Part shown: piece by piece, positions 7,456 to 16,050 of the stretch
How the letters are laid out: every line of letters starts with the position of its first letter
Position numbering within the stretch: position 1 is the stretch's first letter
Source: Fidelibacterota bacterium
Lineage (GTDB): Bacteria > Fidelibacterota > UBA8477 > JABMPR01
NCBI GenBank assembly: GCA_016844945.1
Contig: JAERTJ010000140.1
Location: 1-32,025 of the forward strand
Reading direction: 5' to 3'
DNA length: 32,025 bases
Notes under the pieces: model-generated
Seen by the model: the letters and a program-made list of their open reading frames with translations, nothing else
What the model was told of the DNA's origin: nothing
Database searches by the model: none
Program-made: the position numbers and the translations under genes

Positions 7456-7983
7456 CTACCACTGTTCCCTGAACCTATCACGCTGGTATTCGCTCAAGTT
7501 AAAATATTCCTTAAGCTCAGAATCCGTCGGCGGTCTCTGTGAATCCAGATATTGCCATGGATACCCACCGGAGCCAGCTCCAACACTTAGCTGCTGCGGG
7601 CGCTCGAACGGCGCATTCATCATCACGATTGTTTTTGCAGGGTCATCAGTCGGTATAATACCAAACTTAGCTCCTCTAATTTTGATGATTTTACTAAATG
7701 ACTCTACTGGTAGTTCCTCATGATGAAATTCATGATTCCATGAATCTATGCCAAATAGAGCAACACTTTCATTCGTAATTCCGAGTTTTTCACGATAGTA
7801 ATCCACAAAGGTGTGGGGTTGGATATCAAATTGAAAGTTATACCAGAGATATGATTCTACTGGTCTTTGTTTATTGGGTACAAACTTCACTTTTGGGCTT
7901 GCTTCTGACAGTATTACTGCATAATCCTTCATGACTGGATTTAGGTCCTTGATGTTCTCAATGATTACATTATTTAGTTTCAT
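7456..7983 (-). CDS. uncharacterised 175-aa protein of the replication-module cluster
   Basis: I do not recognise this family. It is soluble and mixed alpha/beta, with a Tyr/Phe-rich middle (SYLWYNFQFDIQPHTFVDYY) and an acidic C-terminal region (PPTDSELKEYF). A glycine-rich GAGSGGYPW lies near residue 140. The start codon overlaps the stop of the 68-residue gene upstream by 14 bp, so the pair is translationally coupled. Its position between a replication protein and an HNH nuclease suggests a gene of the same mobile element. Confidence 0.6.
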   Translation of the reverse strand: MKLNNVIIENIKDLNPVMKDYAVILSEASPKVKFVPNKQRPVESYLWYNFQFDIQPHTFVDYYREKLGITNESVALFGIDSWNHEFHHEELPVESFSKIIKIRGAKFGIIPTDDPAKTIVMMNAPFERPQQLSVGAGSGGYPWQYLDSQRPPTDSELKEYFNLSEYQRDRFREQW

Positions 7984-8176
7984 TTTCTTTTATGGTTATC
8001 TTTTCCAGAACCTGTACTCCAGGTCTGGTGTTGAACGCAAATATGCGTCCTATGCTATCTCGTTTTAATTTACGATTAGCTTCTAGCTTGTCTTGTTCTG
8101 GCGTACTTGAATCGTTGCCATCCTCATCATGGAGTACTCCTCCATGTGTCATTCTATAATTTTTAAAGAATTTCAT
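7970..8176 (-). CDS. small basic protein upstream of the 175-aa gene
   Basis: The product is 68 residues, strongly charged (KLEANRKLKRDS), with no known motif. An AGGA about 7 bp before ATG 8174-8176 supports the start. A terminator hairpin (8213-8245) separates it from the primase-helicase gene, so this gene and the next probably need readthrough or their own promoter. Confidence 0.55.
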   Translation of the reverse strand: MKFFKNYRMTHGGVLHDEDGNDSSTPEQDKLEANRKLKRDSIGRIFAFNTRPGVQVLEKITIKENETK

Positions 8177-8212
8177 TCTTGGTTTCCTGTTTTCTCTGAA
8201 AAAGGTAAAAAT

Positions 8213-8245
8213 GGGGAATTGCTATATATACTATAGGAATTCCCC
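8213..8245 (-). terminator. hairpin terminator after the primase-helicase gene
   Basis: GGGGAATT and AATTCCCC form an 8-bp stem, extended after one mismatch by CTATA / TATAG with a short loop. On the minus strand it runs into ATTTTTACC; on the plus strand AAAAA follows. It lies 15 bp beyond the stop of the primase-helicase gene. Confidence 0.75.
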
Positions 8246-8259
8246 AAAAATGCCATTTT

Positions 8260-11112
8260 TTACTTTAAGTATCTAGCTGCATGTTTACGGGCAATGCCCA
8301 AAACAGCTACCAGATCATCAGTCGTTAAATCACGTTCCTCTTCTAGGAATGCTTTAACCAATTTTGTTTTAGTCTTGTACTCATTACCGTGCTCATAAAC
8401 AAACCTGCTAAACAACTCACGAGTGCCCAGCAGAGCTGTGGGCATCCATTCCCTGCTAATTGTGCAACCCCGGAAAGTTTCTTTGAGATTATGTACAATG
8501 TTTGCATCCCTTGTACAGAGATAGACATTTACCATAACATCTGAGCTGTGGTTACGTAATTGAGTTCTAAATATTTCCTGCACCAGATCGGTTACCATAT
8601 CAAAGATTTTTACTGATTCAGCGCTTACGTCAGAAAACCGGCGGACCTTATCCGTCGTATCACTTTGGAAGGAGTTCACATCTCCATTAATAGCAATGGT
8701 CTTACTTAGATAGTAGGGCTCACCCTTGTTCAATATCCCAGTACAGACAATATTTACATTATCCATGAGGTGGTTAGCACCTTTAGTAGCCCCATAATGT
8801 TCGATGCTTATGTTTTGAACATTTTTTAGGTGGTGCTCATAATTAGACTCATAATCCTTATACGCAACTACATAGGTTTTACCAGTTAGGGCAATGTCTT
8901 TTATATCCTTGCAGAAATCCTCCACAAATCCTGTATGCTCCTGATAGAAAGTCTTAGAGAGATTCTGATCCATACAGACATTAATTGTCAAATTCTCGTA
9001 CGGTCTCAGATGGGGGATATCAGCAAAATAAAACCTGTCCTCTTTATAATCAGGATCTAGATCAGCTGTACCATCATAGATAAAAGTGGAGAAATCTTGC
9101 CAATAAGTGTTCGTATAGTGAGTGGTGGTGATTGAGTTGTCAGTACCATGATACAAACCGCCTTCTCGTATAATCTTGGCAATCAGTTCAGGGTACTCTG
9201 GAAAATCTCCCAGGTAATCTGATTTCCAAGTAAACGTGAAGTCTGATGTCCAATGAAATCCTGGACAAGTCGAGTCTATATGCTCATAGTCTTCAGGAGA
9301 TGAGTAAATATCCCTGATCAGATTAACACCGCTTAACACTTCAGGATAGAACTCAGGTGTATATTCTTGAACATCTGAAAGTAAGGTCGTTATGGTCTGC
9401 GAGTTGGTTGGTACAGTTTCTACCAATGTCGGACGCTCGTCTATCAAAAGCATTGATCTCTGATGAGTGGAATCAAATTTAACTGTTCCAGGAGTAGGAA
9501 GCGATTCCCAGTAACGCAATGACTCCAACAGATCTCTTTTCTCTGACATATCAAATAACCGTTTATGTGAGATTACCACAATTGGAAATTGCTTCTGACG
9601 CTGGTAGTTATATTTAACTCTACAATCCGCGACTTTAACATCACAGGTTCGACATTGACTCGGGCGGTATTTCATATAGCCTTTGCTACAGTAATCTCCC
9701 TCATACCCAAGCATTGGGTAAGCTTTATCTTGAGAAAAATACTTGTTAATTGTGTCCGTAATTGCCTGGATGGTTTCTTGACGTTCTACAACCAGGACAG
9801 CACCATAGTTTGGATAGTGTTGAAGTCCAAAAACGATGGCAATAATGATCAAGGTGGTTTTGCCAAGCCCAGGAACCGCAGGAATCACTATAGGTTTGTC
9901 ATTATGGATTTGTGCAGACATTAGACGCAGGATCTGAAAGAGTGCATCCTTGTGAGCTTGACTGACCTTCTGATCTCTCTTTTCAAGCAAGTCCACAACC
10001 ATGTTTCGCATAAATCGATGATCACTTGTAGGGTGAATAGCATCTACGGGGAAAAGAGTCCGATTGTTGTTTTGTCTAACCAAAGGTTCCCATGGATGAC
10101 TGTACAGGTCAATGGGTTTTCGGTAGTTTCTGATTTGATAACATTGACCTTTGCAGATTCCTTGTTCTTGTAGCCATTTGCAAGTGGGAGCGTGATAACC
10201 TTTTGTGACTGCATAGGAGAGTGCGTTTTCAGTGATTCCTTCATCATAATCATTCCAGTTAGTAGCCAGATTACGTAAATGATCAAGCCCACTATTGCCA
10301 AGGTGGGCATAAGTCCACGCAGCAGCTAAACGTTCGTTGTGTGATGGATTCTTCTTCGTCTGTAATTCCTTAAATACTTCACAGCCATTTGGCAAAGAGG
10401 CAATATCTCCGACTTCGTCAAAATCATCCAATAGAATGGCTTTTTGACTGTACCGACTAGTTACTTTTTTTCGCTTTAATTGATCTAGCTTCTTTTTACC
10501 ACCATACTTGTGGACGAGCTCGTTGTAAGTATAGCGTTTGGTATAATCCACATACACTATGTCACACATGAATGGCTCATCAATAACCTTCCAGTGATTA
10601 AACCCAGGTACTCTGAATAGGTGCTCAGCTCCAAGTGAGCCAGTATCTGTCTCTAGTTTTTGTTGCATGAGCATTTGGAGGGCTTCATAGCTTTCGATGT
10701 CAGTAATGGTATCTGTAACAAGTAACCAATAAAGGTGGAATCCATTACGGGTTTCAACGATTACAGATGGTTTAAGCTGAAGATCCAAAAGCAAATTCAG
10801 ATAGTCAGTTTTGTTGGCCAAGATCTCTGAATCTGTACCCTTAAAATCCTTATCAAGAACTATTGAATTGAACCTATACACATTTGCCTTGAGCCGCTTG
10901 CCACTTTTCATGGAATTGGGAGTAAACCAAATCCCAAGCTTCTGCTCGTTTAGTCTGTCTAGTAAATCGGTATCCAGGGTTGGAACTGTTGTTGGAAGTA
11001 ATTTAGGCTGAGACTTGCCCTTCTGTTCAGGTGCTGTGAATATCTCAAATTGTTGATCATCGTGCAGTTCTGTTAGGAACTGGAAAAGTTTACTGGGTAA
11101 TGTTCCTTTCAT
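8260..11112 (-). CDS. primase-helicase replication protein of an integrated element
   Basis: I chose ATG 11110-11112 (950 residues); the frame stays open to 11181, but the extra 23 residues overlap the previous gene. Numbering from the chosen start, an archaeo-eukaryotic primase domain comes first: the acidic pair in VLDKD (D87, D89), then ETRNGFHLYW (H126) and FRVPGFNHWK. A CxxLQxxGxCxGxC zinc motif follows at about 311-324. The helicase part has a Walker A (VPGLGKTT, about 413-420), a second Cys cluster (about 480-510, CSKGY ... CRTC ... DC) and an IDERP acidic box. Such fusions start replication of plasmids, phage satellites and integrative elements. The gene overlaps the DUF5659 gene upstream by 23 bp and ends at a terminator. 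Confidence 0.85.
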   Translation of the reverse strand: MKGTLPSKLFQFLTELHDDQQFEIFTAPEQKGKSQPKLLPTTVPTLDTDLLDRLNEQKLGIWFTPNSMKSGKRLKANVYRFNSIVLDKDFKGTDSEILANKTDYLNLLLDLQLKPSVIVETRNGFHLYWLLVTDTITDIESYEALQMLMQQKLETDTGSLGAEHLFRVPGFNHWKVIDEPFMCDIVYVDYTKRYTYNELVHKYGGKKKLDQLKRKKVTSRYSQKAILLDDFDEVGDIASLPNGCEVFKELQTKKNPSHNERLAAAWTYAHLGNSGLDHLRNLATNWNDYDEGITENALSYAVTKGYHAPTCKWLQEQGICKGQCYQIRNYRKPIDLYSHPWEPLVRQNNNRTLFPVDAIHPTSDHRFMRNMVVDLLEKRDQKVSQAHKDALFQILRLMSAQIHNDKPIVIPAVPGLGKTTLIIIAIVFGLQHYPNYGAVLVVERQETIQAITDTINKYFSQDKAYPMLGYEGDYCSKGYMKYRPSQCRTCDVKVADCRVKYNYQRQKQFPIVVISHKRLFDMSEKRDLLESLRYWESLPTPGTVKFDSTHQRSMLLIDERPTLVETVPTNSQTITTLLSDVQEYTPEFYPEVLSGVNLIRDIYSSPEDYEHIDSTCPGFHWTSDFTFTWKSDYLGDFPEYPELIAKIIREGGLYHGTDNSITTTHYTNTYWQDFSTFIYDGTADLDPDYKEDRFYFADIPHLRPYENLTINVCMDQNLSKTFYQEHTGFVEDFCKDIKDIALTGKTYVVAYKDYESNYEHHLKNVQNISIEHYGATKGANHLMDNVNIVCTGILNKGEPYYLSKTIAINGDVNSFQSDTTDKVRRFSDVSAESVKIFDMVTDLVQEIFRTQLRNHSSDVMVNVYLCTRDANIVHNLKETFRGCTISREWMPTALLGTRELFSRFVYEHGNEYKTKTKLVKAFLEEERDLTTDDLVAVLGIARKHAARYLK

Positions 11113-11359
11113 AGTTGTCGTTTGGTTGAATTGTGGTCGTACCGTACATGATGCTCTTGAGCTGACGGATAGATTTGGCAAAGTTTGCCACGTTTGTTTG
11201 CGCTGTTTTGTTAAAGAATGATAATGCTAAATCGTTAACACCTTCACCAGAGAAGGCGAAAGTGGATCTCTGTTGGTCACGGGAGTGACCTGTTAGTTGA
11301 ATTCCTTCGGAATGCAGGAATACTGCGAGAAAGAATTCGGTTGTTTCAATTTGTTGCAT
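11090..11359 (-). CDS. DUF5659-like small protein
   Basis: The 89-residue protein has the layout of DUF5659: TTEFFLAVFLHSEGIQLTG, then FAFSGE, then a helix with LALSFFN, and LKSIMYG near the end. These proteins are typically encoded just before replication genes of plasmids and integrated elements; their function is unknown. A GAGG is placed correctly before ATG 11357-11359. It is the first gene of the replication operon and overlaps the primase start by 23 bp. Confidence 0.65.
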   Translation of the reverse strand: MQQIETTEFFLAVFLHSEGIQLTGHSRDQQRSTFAFSGEGVNDLALSFFNKTAQTNVANFAKSIRQLKSIMYGTTTIQPNDNYERNITQ

Positions 11360-11381
11360 ATTGGTGCCTCAGGTTGAAAAG

Positions 11382-11400
11382 CCACCCCACTCTGGGGTGG
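11382..11400. promoter_or_regulatory. perfect 8-bp palindrome before the replication operon
   Basis: CCACCCCA - CTC - TGGGGTGG lies 22 bp upstream of the first gene of the minus-strand operon. It has no T-run, so an operator or a leader hairpin in the mRNA is likelier than a terminator. Confidence 0.45.
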
Positions 11401-12040
11401 AAAATCCGGGTGAAATTGTCCCGGTACAAATAGTCAAAATTCTGCCCGTCGGGGGCATTTTCGTCTTTCTAATATTTCGGGGGTTTCGGGCAGAAATGTT
11501 TCGATTGATTCTTATACTTTAATATGCAGTGAATGGGCAAAAAAGTCAAGAGAAAACTTGCATAAATAGCAATAAATACAGCTAGATACGCCACTTGTGG
11601 GATCCAGCGAAAACGAGTTTAAATCACTTAAAAACACCTTTATCCACCATACCAACACCCCACAAAAATAAATCATCGCCTTCTCGTGGCTCTGAGGAGG
11701 TCGGATTCTCCCCAAAACTCGTTAGAAAACTATATCCTTGGCTAAACCAGGCTTGACGGGTAATTTCTGCCCGCGAAACAAACAGAAAACCTAGGTCATC
11801 CTCGATCTAACACTCTCCGAAGAAACTCGGGTGGACAGTCTTGTCCCCCGGAGCAACTCTCTTCGGAGTTTAAAATCATCTGTTTGTTTCGCGACTACAC
11901 TTGAGGCTTCGGGGGCTTCTTTAAGCCAGCCTTTAGTTGGATAATCACCGGGGGCGGCCACTTGATTTTCAATCATAATCCTACTATCAAATCTGACTCG
12001 TGCTCTCGACTCCTACCCAAATGTGGTATAAGAACAGTAA
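11401..12040. other. noncoding region with many inverted repeats; possible origin or structured RNA
   Basis: This is about 640 bp without a believable gene. Visible structure: TTCTGCCCG (11440-11448) paired with CGGGCAGAA (11487-11495), with the first arm repeated at 11765-11773; AACGAGTTT (11612-11620) with AAACTCGTT (11715-11723); CCAC-TT-GTGG (11591-11600); and a large nested fold at 11772-11893. GGCTT-CTTT-AAGCC (about 11915-11928) adds another hairpin. It sits directly upstream of a primase-helicase operon, where an origin of replication would be expected, but an origin is inferred only from this position. Confidence 0.5.
11772..11893. repeat. 122-bp nested inverted repeat
   Basis: A perfect 15-bp outer stem (CGCGAAACAAACAGA at 11772-11786, its exact complement at 11879-11893) encloses a 9-bp stem (CTCCGAAGA 11815-11823 / TCTTCGGAG 11860-11868). 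That in turn encloses GGACA-GTCT-TGTCC (11833-11846). The whole can fold as one long hairpin, in DNA or RNA. Confidence 0.75.
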
Positions 12041-12059
12041 CAATTAAAAGGAGAGCGTT

Positions 12060-15000
12060 ATGACTAAAATGATCGCGAAATCAATTCTATTGGGATTACT
12101 GTTCAGTGGGGTAGGTAATGCTTCAGTAGTTCACATTCCTGAAGACCATCCTACTATTCAAGCAGGGTTAGATTCAGCTTTTGCAGGAGATACAATTCTT
12201 GTGGCTCCAGGAACATATCATGAAAACATTGCCTGGCCACAAACAGCGGGGATAAAGCTTTTTAGCCTGGGAGATACGAGTAACACTACGATTGATGGTG
12301 AAGGAATATCATCGGTTATAACCATTAATGGTGACAGTGTCACAATTGACTCAACCACTCAGATCAGCGGCTTTCAGATTGTGAATGGGGTATCTGTTTT
12401 CTATGGTGGTGGAATAGCACTTGAAAGCGTCCAAAACCCAGTGTTGGCAGACCTCCTATTGAAGAATAATTCCGCATACTATGGTGGAGCGTTATCGTGT
12501 AACCAGGCTTCACCGATCATTGAAAATGTAGTTGCCCGAGGAAACACTGCCACAGAGGGTGGTGGTTTGCACCTATACAACTACTCAAGCCCAACAATCT
12601 CGGATATTGAAGTTAGCTACAATTCTGCAAACAAAGGTGGTGGCGTTTTTTGTAATGAGTACTCGAGCCCAGTGATTTATCGGGCGAAAGTTTGTCACAA
12701 TACAGCATCTCTTGGTGGTGGTGGTATATTTAATCGGGATAATGGCGACATGATTTTAAGTGATTCAGATGTTAATCATAACCAGTGCTTTGGAACGAGT
12801 TATGGTGAACCCCATGGTGGTGGCGGAGTTTATACGGGTTACTTTTCCAATCCACTCATTGAGAATACCAACATTATTGGCAACTATTCTGCTGGTTATG
12901 GAGGGGGTGTGAAGGCTGGAATGTCTGATCTAAATATCAGAAATATTACTTTGATGGGTAATTCATCGAATCGTGGCGGCGCTGGTATTGCAAGTATTTT
13001 CTCTATAACGAATATTGAGAATTCGAGGTTTATTGCAAATCGCTCTGGTGTTGGAGGTGGACTCTATCTCCATTCAGTGAACGACCAGACAAATGTTATT
13101 AGTAGCCTTTTCGTTGATAATGAGGGTAATCTTGGAGGGGCAGTTTATTTGGATGATTGTGTACCCACCTTTATTGGAAATACTCTATCGAATAATCGCG
13201 CTTCCAATGAAGGAGATGGAGTTTACTCGATCTCCTCAGTTCCTGCGTTAAACCAGAATAACATCTGCAATAATGGCGTTGGATATCACAATGGCTCAGA
13301 TAATTCAGTAATTAGTCTTGCAAACAATTACTGGGGGGATACCACGGGACCATATCATGTTGCATATAACGTAGCTGGACTGGGTGATTCGACATCGATG
13401 TTCACAAACCCAACCCCCTTTCTTACAGAACCCAGCATAATTGCACCTCCCTTACCAATCCAAAATGTGGAGGTCACAGAAACAGGAAACAACTTTGTTT
13501 CACTTCAATGGAATTCTAGTCCTCTTCCTGATCTAGAATCTTACAGGTTATACTACGGAACTGATACTGCTGAATATGTCTATGAAAACAGTATCGATCT
13601 CACCACACTCGATACGAGCTATACAATAGACGGTTTAGACTTATCAACAACCTACCATTTTGCTGTAACGTCTATCGATACTGCTCATAATGAGAGCTGG
13701 TATTCTAAGCGTGTCACAGGAACAACTAGAGTAGTTGAAGTGCAGAACCTGGATGTTGCTGGGGAAGAAGAGCTGATGCACCTCACCACACATGCCCCAT
13801 TTATAACCTTCGATTATCATGACAGCATGGGAGATGCTCAAACTGGATATCATGTTCAGTTGTCCTTTGACTCAGCATTCCAAAACATACTTTGGGATTC
13901 TGGCATAGTGTCTAGCAGTGAGACCACAATCCAAATCCCTGAAGGGCTACTTGAAAATGGGTTCATATATCAACTAAGGGTAAGAGCTGGAACTGTGGAG
14001 TTCTGGAGTAATTGGGCATCCCTTACTTTCCGAATGAATACACCTCCTGCTACCCCAACCTTAATAGCTCCCATCCAGAATGAAGTTGTCACTGAGCCGT
14101 TATATTTGAGCATTCATAGAAGCACTGACAGTGAAAATGACATACTGCAATATCAGTACTTTGTGTTTGACGATAACTCACGGGAAGCTTTTGTGGATTC
14201 CTCGGCATGGGTTTCGGACACTACCTGGCAGATAACTGTCCCTCTAGCTGACAACAACCAGTACTGGTGGTATGCTAGATCCTTTGATGGATATGAGATG
14301 AGCTCAATGGCACAGGCAGAATCGTTTCTTTTGAACACAGAGAATAATGCTCCTTCTAGCTTTGATCTCATAAATCCACCTCAAAATGGTGAGACTAATC
14401 CTGGAAACATAGAATTCAGATGGGAAGCAGCTCAAGATCCAGACCCTATTGACTCTGTTTCCTATATGCTGATATTGGACACTCCAGCTCCTGGTATTGC
14501 ATCTTACAATGCAGGTTATGATACTAGTTTTGCAATTCCTGGTGAGCTTGCAGATAATACCGAATACTATTGGAAGGTCGTTGCTAAAGATCTGCTTGGT
14601 TTTGAGACTGAGAGCAGCAACGGTTATCAGAGGTTTACGACTAACATCCAAAATGAACCCCCATCTATGGTCGATCTATTCTCACCAGACTCTGTCATTC
14701 TGTTGAGCCTTTCACCTCAAATGATCTGGTCTCCAAGTGTAGACCCTGATCCGGGAGATATTGTGTCCTATGAATTGCACTGGTGGGGAGATGCTATCGA
14801 GTATGATTCCATACTCACAGATACTAACTCAATTGTTCTTCCCTATAACGTAGAGGACAATACTCAGTACTTTTGGGAAGTCATCGCAATGGATCAGACC
14901 AATGGCATATCACATTCTGATGTGTCAACATTTTGGACTGATCTAATTCCTGAAGCACCAGGTGAATTTGATCTACTTGCTCCAGAAGATGGTGTAGTAG

Positions 15001-15566
15001 GTCTATCAAACCTCCCAACATTTGCTTGGGAAGTGGCAGAAGATCCAGATCCCTTGGATTTTGCTACATACACGATACAAGTATCTAGAGACTCAAGTTT
15101 CTCAGAATTGTCATTTCAGGTGGATACAGAACTAGCTTCACATTATGAAATGAATGAAACCCTAACGAATGATACAGAATATTGGTGGAGAGTTATTGCC
15201 ACTGATACTGACTCACTAAATACTGTTACATCATCATTCAAGTTTACTGTTGGGTATGTGTCTGCTTCTGTTGTTGAGGCACTGCCAACTGAGTTCGTTA
15301 TGCAGCAAAACTTCCCTAATCCCTTCAACCCGAACACAAAAATCAAGTATGGTATACCAGAGAACACCCATGTTTCAATTGTTGTGTATGATGTTCAGGG
15401 AAGAGTGATAGCGACTCTGTTAAATATGGAACAGTCAGCAGGGTGGTATGATGTTTCCTGGAGCGGTATGACTGATGCAAACGCACAGGTAGCCACAGGA
15501 CTATACTTCGCCAGAATTAAAGCCGGTAGCTTCACTGATGTGATAAAGATGGTTTATCTGCAATAA
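12060..15566 (+). CDS. T9SS-exported protein: right-handed beta-helix, FN3 repeats, sorting domain
   Basis: The 1168-residue protein begins with a signal peptide (about 1-21, KSILLGLLFSGVGNA). Residues about 24-410 form a right-handed parallel beta-helix of the pectate-lyase/DUF1565 type: IPEDHPTIQAGLDSAFAGD, then many repeats with GGG turns such as NTATEGGGLHL and NSANKGGGVF. An FN3 domain follows (about 465-555), then four or more FN3-like repeats of about 100 residues with a P-x-(S/T)-x-DL-(I/F) opening and an EYWW(K/R)V motif. Residues about 1075-1168 are a T9SS C-terminal sorting domain (QQNFPNPFNPNTKI, ending VIKMVYLQ). An AAGGAGAG sits 5-6 bp before ATG. It is likely secreted or surface-bound, acting in adhesion or polysaccharide binding; no catalytic residues are obvious. 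Confidence 0.88.
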   Translation: MTKMIAKSILLGLLFSGVGNASVVHIPEDHPTIQAGLDSAFAGDTILVAPGTYHENIAWPQTAGIKLFSLGDTSNTTIDGEGISSVITINGDSVTIDSTTQISGFQIVNGVSVFYGGGIALESVQNPVLADLLLKNNSAYYGGALSCNQASPIIENVVARGNTATEGGGLHLYNYSSPTISDIEVSYNSANKGGGVFCNEYSSPVIYRAKVCHNTASLGGGGIFNRDNGDMILSDSDVNHNQCFGTSYGEPHGGGGVYTGYFSNPLIENTNIIGNYSAGYGGGVKAGMSDLNIRNITLMGNSSNRGGAGIASIFSITNIENSRFIANRSGVGGGLYLHSVNDQTNVISSLFVDNEGNLGGAVYLDDCVPTFIGNTLSNNRASNEGDGVYSISSVPALNQNNICNNGVGYHNGSDNSVISLANNYWGDTTGPYHVAYNVAGLGDSTSMFTNPTPFLTEPSIIAPPLPIQNVEVTETGNNFVSLQWNSSPLPDLESYRLYYGTDTAEYVYENSIDLTTLDTSYTIDGLDLSTTYHFAVTSIDTAHNESWYSKRVTGTTRVVEVQNLDVAGEEELMHLTTHAPFITFDYHDSMGDAQTGYHVQLSFDSAFQNILWDSGIVSSSETTIQIPEGLLENGFIYQLRVRAGTVEFWSNWASLTFRMNTPPATPTLIAPIQNEVVTEPLYLSIHRSTDSENDILQYQYFVFDDNSREAFVDSSAWVSDTTWQITVPLADNNQYWWYARSFDGYEMSSMAQAESFLLNTENNAPSSFDLINPPQNGETNPGNIEFRWEAAQDPDPIDSVSYMLILDTPAPGIASYNAGYDTSFAIPGELADNTEYYWKVVAKDLLGFETESSNGYQRFTTNIQNEPPSMVDLFSPDSVILLSLSPQMIWSPSVDPDPGDIVSYELHWWGDAIEYDSILTDTNSIVLPYNVEDNTQYFWEVIAMDQTNGISHSDVSTFWTDLIPEAPGEFDLLAPEDGVVGLSNLPTFAWEVAEDPDPLDFATYTIQVSRDSSFSELSFQVDTELASHYEMNETLTNDTEYWWRVIATDTDSLNTVTSSFKFTVGYVSASVVEALPTEFVMQQNFPNPFNPNTKIKYGIPENTHVSIVVYDVQGRVIATLLNMEQSAGWYDVSWSGMTDANAQVATGLYFARIKAGSFTDVIKMVYLQ

Positions 15567-15591
15567 GAAGGGTAGATTAAATCCCCCCAAA

Positions 15592-15629
15592 CCCCTGGTG
15601 ATTTCGGTTACTGGGGGCTATTCTTTTTG
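15592..15629 (+). terminator. rho-independent terminator, copy 1
   Basis: CCCCTGGTGA - TTTCGG - TTACTGGGG with three wobble pairs, followed by TTCTTTTTG. It ends the 12060-15566 gene. It is nearly identical to the terminator at 15942-15977. Confidence 0.8.
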
Positions 15630-15679
15630 TGGCATAAGGAAGATATAGGCTGGCTTTCACCGTAACATGAGGAATAAAC

Positions 15680-15904
15680 ATGGCTAGAGTTGTACTCCAA
15701 TGCAGCATTTGTGGGAATGAAATCGACCCGCATTCTGAAAAGCTTCACAAACTGGACCCCTGCGGTCTTTATTTCGTCACCAATATTCTTGAGGAGGAGG
15801 CTGACAAGCGCTTCGAACAAGCGTTCTATTGTCACTATGGATGCTTCAAGGGAATCTTGGCAAGTCCAGAGTCTTTGAACCTTGAAGAGCAGGAAGAAGG
15901 GTAA
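15680..15904 (+). CDS. small cysteine-motif (probable zinc-binding) protein
   Basis: The 74-residue protein has CSICG at 8-12 and CHYGC at about 51-55, a likely four-Cys zinc site, with a helix between (LEEEADKRFEQA) and an acidic tail. GAGGA lies about 6 bp before ATG 15680. I do not recognise the family. It stands alone between two copies of the same terminator, so it is its own transcription unit. Confidence 0.65.
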   Translation: MARVVLQCSICGNEIDPHSEKLHKLDPCGLYFVTNILEEEADKRFEQAFYCHYGCFKGILASPESLNLEEQEEG

Positions 15905-15941
15905 CTCCTTCTTTTAGCTTATCCGCTAGTACACCCCCAAG

Positions 15942-15977
15942 CCCCTGGTGATTTCGATTGCTGGGGGTTTTCTTTTT
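15942..15977 (+). terminator. rho-independent terminator, copy 2
   Basis: CCCCTGGTGA - TTTCGA - TTGCTGGGG followed by TTTTCTTTTTG. It differs from the copy at 15592 by few bases, including CCCCCAAG/CCCCAAAC in front. It ends the small zinc-protein gene and lies between that gene and the 3' end of the integron integrase gene. Confidence 0.8.
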
Positions 15978-16050
15978 GAACATTTGATAAACAACAATAA
16001 TTAACTAACTTCACGACGCACATCGATAACTGGGTGTGTAACCGTTCATG

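Noticed and set aside
9589..10310. Open frames opposite the primase-helicase gene
   Set aside because: They lie within a long conserved gene on the other strand and have no family features; shadows.
12051..12062. GCGTTATG before the 12060 gene as another attC or attI end
   Set aside because: Only the last bases resemble R'; no arms of an attC are upstream, and the purines are a normal ribosome site.
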